64,000 bases of DNA from Anaeramoeba flamelloides (lineage: Eukaryota > Metamonada > Anaeramoebidae). The notes under the pieces were generated by a model. That model did not search any database. It saw nothing but the letters and a program-made list of their open reading frames with translations, and was not told where the DNA came from. The stretch spans positions 2,108,001 through 2,172,000 of the forward strand of contig JANTQA010000032.1 of the NCBI GenBank assembly GCA_027625915.1, given 5' to 3'. Position numbers and translations under genes: made by a program. Positions 58,591 through 64,000 of this stretch are shown here, piece by piece. Each line of letters opens with the position of its first letter. Positions within the stretch are counted from its first letter, which is position 1.

Positions 58591-59117
58591 TCTATCAAAT
58601 ATTTAAAAAAAATTGAGATATAAGGAAACATATTACTAAACAGGAAAAAGGAAATGAAAACAAAACGAAAAAGTCAAAAAATAAAGAAGTTTCTAAACTC
58701 AAAATTATTCTAAATTGGATTTAAAGTATGGTATTATTATTCTTTCAACTATTTAAACCATGTCCAAAATTTTCAAATTTGGTTTATGGTCAAATACTTA
58801 TTTGGGTTATGGCGTTAACTTTAAGTTTTTTATTTATCCATATTACTTTTTTTTTGTTATCTTTTTATTTTTATTTAAAAATATCTAGTTTTTTTAATAA
58901 TTTTGGTGCAATTACAACTTGAAAAAAGTTGAATTCTTGGTTACACTTGATTATTTTTCTTTTATTTAATAATTATCTATATCTATATCTAATTAAATTT
59001 AGTTTTCTGGATTATTTTTTTAATAAATATTTTCTTGTTGAGTTACATTCCAAGATGTTTAATCTTTTTCAATTTTTATTGTTTTTTTGTTTTATCTCAG
59101 ATTATATCAGACCATAT

Positions 59118-59285
59118 TTAGTGATACTTGAATAAACATTTCGCTTTGAGTTGTTCTATTAATTGTTGGTAAAACTCCCCTTTCATGATTTCTCTTTGGT
59201 TTTTAGCACACATTTTTGTAAGTAAAGTATGATCTTCAAGGAAAAAACGCCCAACCCAGTTTTTAAATGGGAACATTAATAGAAC
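59118..59285 (-). CDS. Last exon of an unknown gene
   Basis: A strong acceptor (TTTTGGTTTTCAG) is followed by 55 codons and TAA: VLLMFPFKNWVGRFFLEDHT, then LLTKMCAKNQREIMKGEFYQ, ending in LIEQLKAKCLFKYH. Composition and the acceptor make coding likely. Upstream exons were not resolved. Candidates on the same strand are an open block at 59648-59917 (with KWKMKMKNWKEVTYELMIKL), one starting after a TTTTTTAG acceptor near 60628 (FIEKKEINVCNSCFYIPGW), and an ATG exon at 60838 (MSGFWETRNKLTDLKFNF). I could not link them in frame and recognise no family. Confidence 0.5.
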   Translation of the reverse strand, partial: VLLMFPFKNWVGRFFLEDHTLLTKMCAKNQREIMKGEFYQQLIEQLKAKCLFKYH

Positions 59286-60073
59286 CTGAAAACCAAAATT
59301 ATAATCAAGTTATTGAAGAATTAAATTAACTCCAAAGAATAATATTTTATAGTATTTTCCACCAAACCATCAAAAACAATTTAAATGTCCTTTTTTATCG
59401 AAATCTTATAAGTTGTTTTGGAAATTTTCAACAATAATCAATTTTTTCAACAGATTTTTAATAAACCCCATTTCAAAATCATCGGCCCATTAAAAATCAA
59501 ATTTTAAAGAAAAATATTTTTAATAATTGAAGTTATCTATTATAATATAAAAATTTCGATTTTAATATTCAGTTCTATACTCAAGAGATAATTTTTTTCC
59601 GTCTAAAAATAAAATTAAAAAAAAACAGTTAAAAACAATTGGGATATTTATTTTAAAAGAAGCTTTATATAAAAAATAGAAAATTTAAAAAATGAGTAAA
59701 AGCCATTTATCAATTCTCCTTCCATTTGAATAACTAATTCTAATCTCTTTTTCATATTTGAGACCAATTTTATCATTAATTCATATGTTACTTCTTTCCA
59801 ATTTTTCATTTTCATTTTCCATTTTAACAAAACACTATCGAAAAAATGATTTATTTGCAAACTTTTCATTTTGAGGGGAAAAACTTCAAAACGATACAAA
59901 AGGAATTCAAAATTCAAATGTAATATGGGAAATTTATTATGAAATTTAGTTTACTATTTTTTTCCAAATAAAAAACCAAGACCAAAAGATTATATTAAAA
60001 AAACTGATATTTTGTTGGATCCACAATTTTGTCTTTAATTATTTGCTTTGTTTCTTTTATTAATTGATTATAA

Positions 60074-60140
60074 TTTTTGATTTTCAGGTTCTATTGGGGA
60101 ACCCAATTAAAAATTCAATAGGTTTTTTTTTCCAAATGGT
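60074..60140 (+). pseudogene. Inverted relic copy of the 59118-59285 exon
   Basis: TGATTATAATTTTTGATTTT, CAG, GTTCTATTGGGGAACCCA mirrors, on the other strand, the intron end and first codons of the exon at 59118-59285 (TTGATTATAATTTTGGTTTT, CAG, GTTCTATTAATG). The reading VLLGNPIKNSIGFFF resembles VLLMFPFKNWVGRFF. The similarity then fades. It is probably a decayed paralogue left by an inverted duplication. Confidence 0.45.
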
Positions 60141-60960
60141 AAGGTTTGTTTTTTTATTCCATACAATAACTTCTCAATAGAAAAATTTTAAGGTGTAAAA
60201 GTTACTGAACAAACAAATTTTTACTTATCATTCTCATATTGTTTATAAAAGTCCCTCATTAGCTGGCATTTCATAAATTTTGGTGATATTTTGACTCTCA
60301 CTTGACACGGTATCTATTCCAGAATTTTGTGCTTAATCTATTGAAACTACAAGGCTTTTACAATAATTTTTTTTTTCTTTAATTTATTCATCATCTTTTT
60401 TGCTTTATAATCACGATATCTTGGTTATGATTTTAGAATTAAAATACCTACTTCTGTAATTCAAAATATATTGAGATCCATCTTTTTAGCAAACAATTTT
60501 AAGCTTATAATCAATACACCTAGGGATTTCAGTTCTATCCATAAGATACTATGCCCAGTATTTAGATGGTTTGATCCAACCAGGGATGTAAAAGCAAGAA
60601 TTACAAACATTAATTTCTTTCTTTTCAATAAACTAAAAAATAGAAAAAAAAGGAAAAAGGTCAAGTATGTATTAATTTTTAACATGATTATTTGAAAATA
60701 AAATAACCAAAAATTATTCCTGAAATTCACCGAATAAAATTAGTTGATTAAAATTTCAAAAAATCTCTGATCTTATAAGTAACCAAAGTTGAATTTAAGA
60801 TCTGTGAGTTTGTTTCTTGTCTCCCAAAATCCTGACATTTTTTTATTTTTTTGTTTTTGAAATATTTTAATTTTTCAAGAATTTTTTTTTATTTTGATAA
60901 AAAAAACACTTCTTTTCTTGCTTCGAACATCCAAAACAAAAATCAAAAAAACAAACCGAA

Positions 60961-62535
60961 ATGAGTAGAAGGAACCAACCAAACCAATTCAAATTATCAA
61001 AATTTTGGAAAGAAACAAAAATCAAAAAAGATCTTGTAGTGTTTGAAAAATCCCTTTCTGATCTCAAACCACAAAACAAAAAGAAAAGAGCAAAAACAAA
61101 AACAAAACAAAAAAAAACCCCAAAAAAAGAAAATAGGCACGACGAAAACAATTTGGGTACCTCAACAATTTTGCAAAACCTATTTACTCAGCAAACAGAA
61201 CTTCATTTACTTATTGATTCATATTGGAGCCAAAGCAGATCAATTGCAGAATCTGCGGAATCTATTGAAAGTATTCAGCAAATCAGAAATGGGCTTTTTA
61301 CTTTGAACGTAAACCAGGAAAACTCTGAAGAATCTTCTGAGAACACTTCAGGTGAGGGATCAACTTCCGATCTTGATGAAAAAAAAAAAAAAAAACAAAA
61401 CAAAACAAAAACCAAACAAAAAAAAACCAAAAACAAAAAAAAGAACAAGAAGAAGAGCAAGAAAATTAAAAAAGATAAAAAAACCGAAACAAAAAAAAAC
61501 AAAAACAAAAAGACCAAGAGTAAATATAATAAAAAAAAAAACAAAACCCTTTCTTCAGATGGCTCAAGCTCAAACGATTCAAATGATTCAAATGATTCAA
61601 ATGATTCAAACGAATCAAAAGAATTCGAAGAATCAAAGGGATCTGAAGGATCTGAAGGATCCGAAGAATCTGAAATGTCATCACCTAAAAGATCAAGCAA
61701 GCCAACATACAATCTCAAAACCCCTAATAATTACCGAAAGAAAACAAAATTAAAGGGAACCAAAAAGAAGACCAAAAAAAAACGAAAAAAAACACCAAGA
61801 AGGATTATTAAACGGTTAAAATTCCCGCCTATTGTATTGCGGAGACAAAAAATGTTGGACACTAGTGAGTCCGAAGAAAGTGAAGATTCGGAAAGTGTTC
61901 GTTTACAAAGGAGTTCTGATGGGGAATCTGAAGAAGAAACAACAAGCAGCGAAATTACTTCCTCAGAAATGAGCCATGTTGAGGGCTCTGTTGAAGATGA
62001 AAGCATGTCAGAAATTGATGAGCAAATATCTTTATTAGAAGGATCAACTTCAATAGATCGTAATTCTAGCAGGTCAGCTCAAAAGCTTTCACACGAAAAA
62101 CGAAAGTCACCATACCGCAAGTTTCAAACTGAGCCCTCTCGCAACAAGAAAAGGAGAAGAAAAAATGATGGTTCACTCTCAAGTAGTGTTGTCAAAAAAA
62201 TTTCCTTTAAGAAAGACAATAATCTCTCAGAGAGTGAATCAATCGAAGATTCGGATTTGGATGATATCGATGTTTGGGAATTACTGAATTCGCAATATTT
62301 TAGGAAATTTACTAAATCTGACTATGATCTAATAACCTCAATGGTATGTACACTTATTTAAATTTATTGTTTCTCTTATCCCCCCCCCCTCTTTTTTTGA
62401 TTTATTTTTATTTTTTAAATACAAACACATACACCGTAACTATAGAATGATCAAATCCGCCAACAAATGGTTTATGTTTTTTTTTGTGATGTATTTTTAT
62501 CAAAGAAAATTACAAAATCTTCACAAAAATATTAA
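60961..62535 (+). CDS. Lys-rich and Ser/Glu-repeat low-complexity protein
   Basis: Exon 1 is 60961-62343 and exon 2 62446-62535, joined in phase 0 over a 102-bp intron (GTATGT .. CTATAG) that contains an odd run of nine C; predicted length 490 aa. Without splicing it would stop five codons after the donor (466 aa). N-terminal residues 1-115 are semi-globular (FKLSKFWKETKIKKDLVVF; LFTQQTELHLLIDSYWSQS); then poly-Lys/Asn/Thr runs (about 140-198), an imperfect NDS tandem repeat passing into ESKGSEG-type acidic repeats (about 203-240), a second Lys block, and Ser/Glu/Asp-rich segments. The last part is more ordered (DDIDVWELLNSQYFRKFTKS). Many basic runs imply nuclear localisation. No family recognised. 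Antisense and shifted frames are shadows. Confidence 0.7.
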
Positions 62536-63427
62536 ATCACTTCTTATTATAAATTATTTTGTATTCTAATAACCCGATACTATACTTCTTCCCATTTTTA
62601 ATAGTAAATTCTTAATTTATTTCATTATACTACCATTTATCAAGGTGTAATTATTTGTTTAAAATAATTTAAAAGATCATTTTTCAAAAAATATTTCACA
62701 TTTGTAATTTCCAAAACCACAAACATTATGAATCAAAAATCTTGAAAAATAATCTCTTTTCCAATGATTTTCGACTAGTAATAATTGAAGAAATGATATT
62801 CCAAAATTTTTAATCCCTTCTTTTTTTCAATTTTTTATTATTATTTTTAAAAAATTAACGAAAAATTTTATTTCAATAGTTTTAAAAAATATAAATTTTC
62901 TCAAAATAAAAGATTTTCTTATTTTAAAAATAAGAAAGAAATGTTTTTTTATTAAAAAATTAGAAATTCGTACAAATAAGATGAATTAATAATTCACCCC
63001 TTGAATAATAATAAAAAGAAGAAAAAATAATGTTGCTTTTCATTTTGAAATCACCAGTATGAAAAAAGAAAATTGAAAATTTCAAGTTAGACAAAATCAT
63101 TACTTTAATTAACATTTCATCCTTTTTAATAAAGTTTATTCACAATATTATCAAAATTCCAGTTCTTAAAAATCTTGAGTCTATTGTATTTATTGTTGAT
63201 AGTAATACTATCACTTTTTTTCAAAGTCTCTAGTTGAGAAAAAAAGTTCTATTTTTTGGGGTAAAAAATTTTTAAATGAATGTGACAATGGATTTTAGTT
63301 AAATTCAACTTTGGGATATTTTTTTTTGAATAGATAAAAGGTAATAGTTTTGAAAAAACTCTATTCATCAAAAAAAAACTGAAATAAGAAAAGAAAAAAA
63401 ATTATTAATGATAAATATTCCTTGTGT
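62536..63427. other. Intergenic, no gene seen
   Basis: Plain AT-rich DNA downstream of the low-complexity gene; no repeat or frame worth calling. Confidence 0.4.
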
Positions 63428-64000
63428 CGGTCAAGGTTACTAGATTTTCCAGATATCCAAAGACAAGTGAAAAGTCGTACGTTTTACTCTATTCTTTTAA
63501 ATTCTGGAAAACCTAACGAAAGTGTACGTAGAGTGTCGTAGAGTGCCTAGTTTTTTTTTAATTTTTGTAATAAAAATATAACCGCAGTTTTCTTGAGGTT
63601 TTCTGTTTTATATGTTAAGTGTTCTAGGTTTTTTTGAGGTTTTCAATTTTATTTCTAAAGTAAAAAAAACCTAACGAAAATCTATTGATTTTCGAAATAA
63701 ATAGAAAACTCAAAAAAACCTAACGAAAATCTATTGGTTTTCCAAATAAACGGAAAACTCAAGAAAACCTAACGAAAAGTGCCCTAGGTTTTTTTTAATT
63801 TTTGTAATAAAAATATAACGGCAGTTTTCTTGAGGTTTTCTGTTTTATTTGTAAAATCTACTGATTTTCGTTAGGTTTTTTTTACTTTAGAAATAAACAG
63901 AAAACTCAAGAAAACCTAACGAAAAGTGTCCTAGGTTTTTTTTTTTTAATTTTTGAAATAAACCGAAAATTTATTAAATTTTCGATTTATTTCAAAAATT
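63428..64000. repeat. Fold-back palindromic repeat array, copy 4 (cut by window end)
   Basis: Header-like GTGTACGTAGAGTGTCGTAG, then GAGTGCCTAG. It holds a palindrome with TTTTCCAG/CTGGAAAAC ends, two direct copies of a unit of about 50 bp (from CCTAACGAAAATCTATTG, at about 63670 and 63720), a further inverted version (TAACGGCAGTTTTCTTGAGG at about 63816), and stems GAAATAAACCGAAAATTTAT / ATTTTCGATTTATTTC at the end. It is the largest and best conserved array of the family and continues beyond the window. Confidence 0.75.

Larger units (their letters stand above)
52939..59117. other. Long intergenic stretch, repeat-rich
   Basis: No confident gene. Contains elements at 53805-54053 (family E), 54815-54955 (family C relic), 55006-55450 (family F) and 58252-58590 (family I), and a degenerate array rich in CGATAT/CGTGAT text at 55770-55960. 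Open frames at 58003, 58728 and 58929 are very hydrophobic and AT-driven; they could be decayed membrane-protein exons, but nothing supports that. Confidence 0.45.

Noticed and set aside
58003-59135. Three hydrophobic plus-strand frames
   Set aside because: Phe/Leu/Ile-rich as expected for T-rich DNA; no consistent splice structure, and the best exon in the area is on the other strand.
61275-62006. Minus-strand Ser/Phe-rich and shifted plus-strand frames
   Set aside because: Shadows of the Lys-rich and Ser/Glu-rich repeats of the gene at 60961.
63428-64000. CRISPR-like array of palindromic repeats
   Set aside because: No constant-length spacers, repeats vary in size and orientation, and the host is eukaryotic with introns.

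Overview
The window is very AT-rich eukaryotic nuclear DNA with spliceosomal introns (GT..AG, mostly about 90-310 bp), the standard stop codons, long poly-A/poly-T tracts and many short inverted-repeat elements. It suggests a free-living amoeboid or flagellate protist. The mix of Lys/Glu/Asn-rich low-complexity proteins, a BTB protein and a three-repeat MYB would fit lineages such as Anaeramoeba, but that placement is inference only. No prokaryotic operon, CRISPR, rRNA or tRNA gene was seen.

Layout. 1.4-2.0 kb: a small single-C2-domain protein (two exons). 5.4-15.5 kb: a six-exon, five-membrane-span tweety-like protein whose fourth intron is about 7.9 kb long and packed with transposon debris (two inverted-repeat elements, a broken LINE with a nested 0.2 kb retroposon, fold-back palindromes and a 0.55 kb long inverted repeat). 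18.3-19.9 kb (-): a basic-then-acidic coiled-coil protein. 20.5-20.8 kb (-): a possible terminal exon of a membrane protein, just beside a second, better preserved LINE at 21.0-22.8 kb. 26.1-28.7 kb: condensin kleisin CAP-H/Barren. 32.1-33.2 kb (-): a seven-exon TB2/DP1/HVA22 (REEP) protein with a 21-nt exon. 38.8-40.3 kb (-): a BTB/POZ protein with a C-terminal GATase-like domain. 46.4-47.4 kb: an unrecognised 344-aa protein. 50.8-52.9 kb (-): a complete R1R2R3 MYB protein in four exons. 59.1-59.3 kb (-): the last exon of an unknown gene, with an inverted relic copy at 60.1 kb. 61.0-62.5 kb: a Lys-rich/Ser-Glu-rich low-complexity protein.

The genes do not form a pathway. They are ordinary housekeeping or regulatory genes (chromosome condensation, ER shaping, transcription, membrane) scattered among non-coding stretches of 1-6 kb. 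Those stretches are full of short non-autonomous elements: I distinguish at least nine inverted-repeat families or singletons, several present in two to five copies. The most interesting items are the giant TE-loaded intron, a modular fold-back repeat (hallmarks CCTAGG and CCTAACG) found at the same point of two LINE copies, the near-identical 160-bp arms of a long inverted repeat inside an intron, and the BTB/GATase-like fusion. Exon structures were read by eye from splice motifs, reading-frame continuity and domain continuity; transcripts would be the test.
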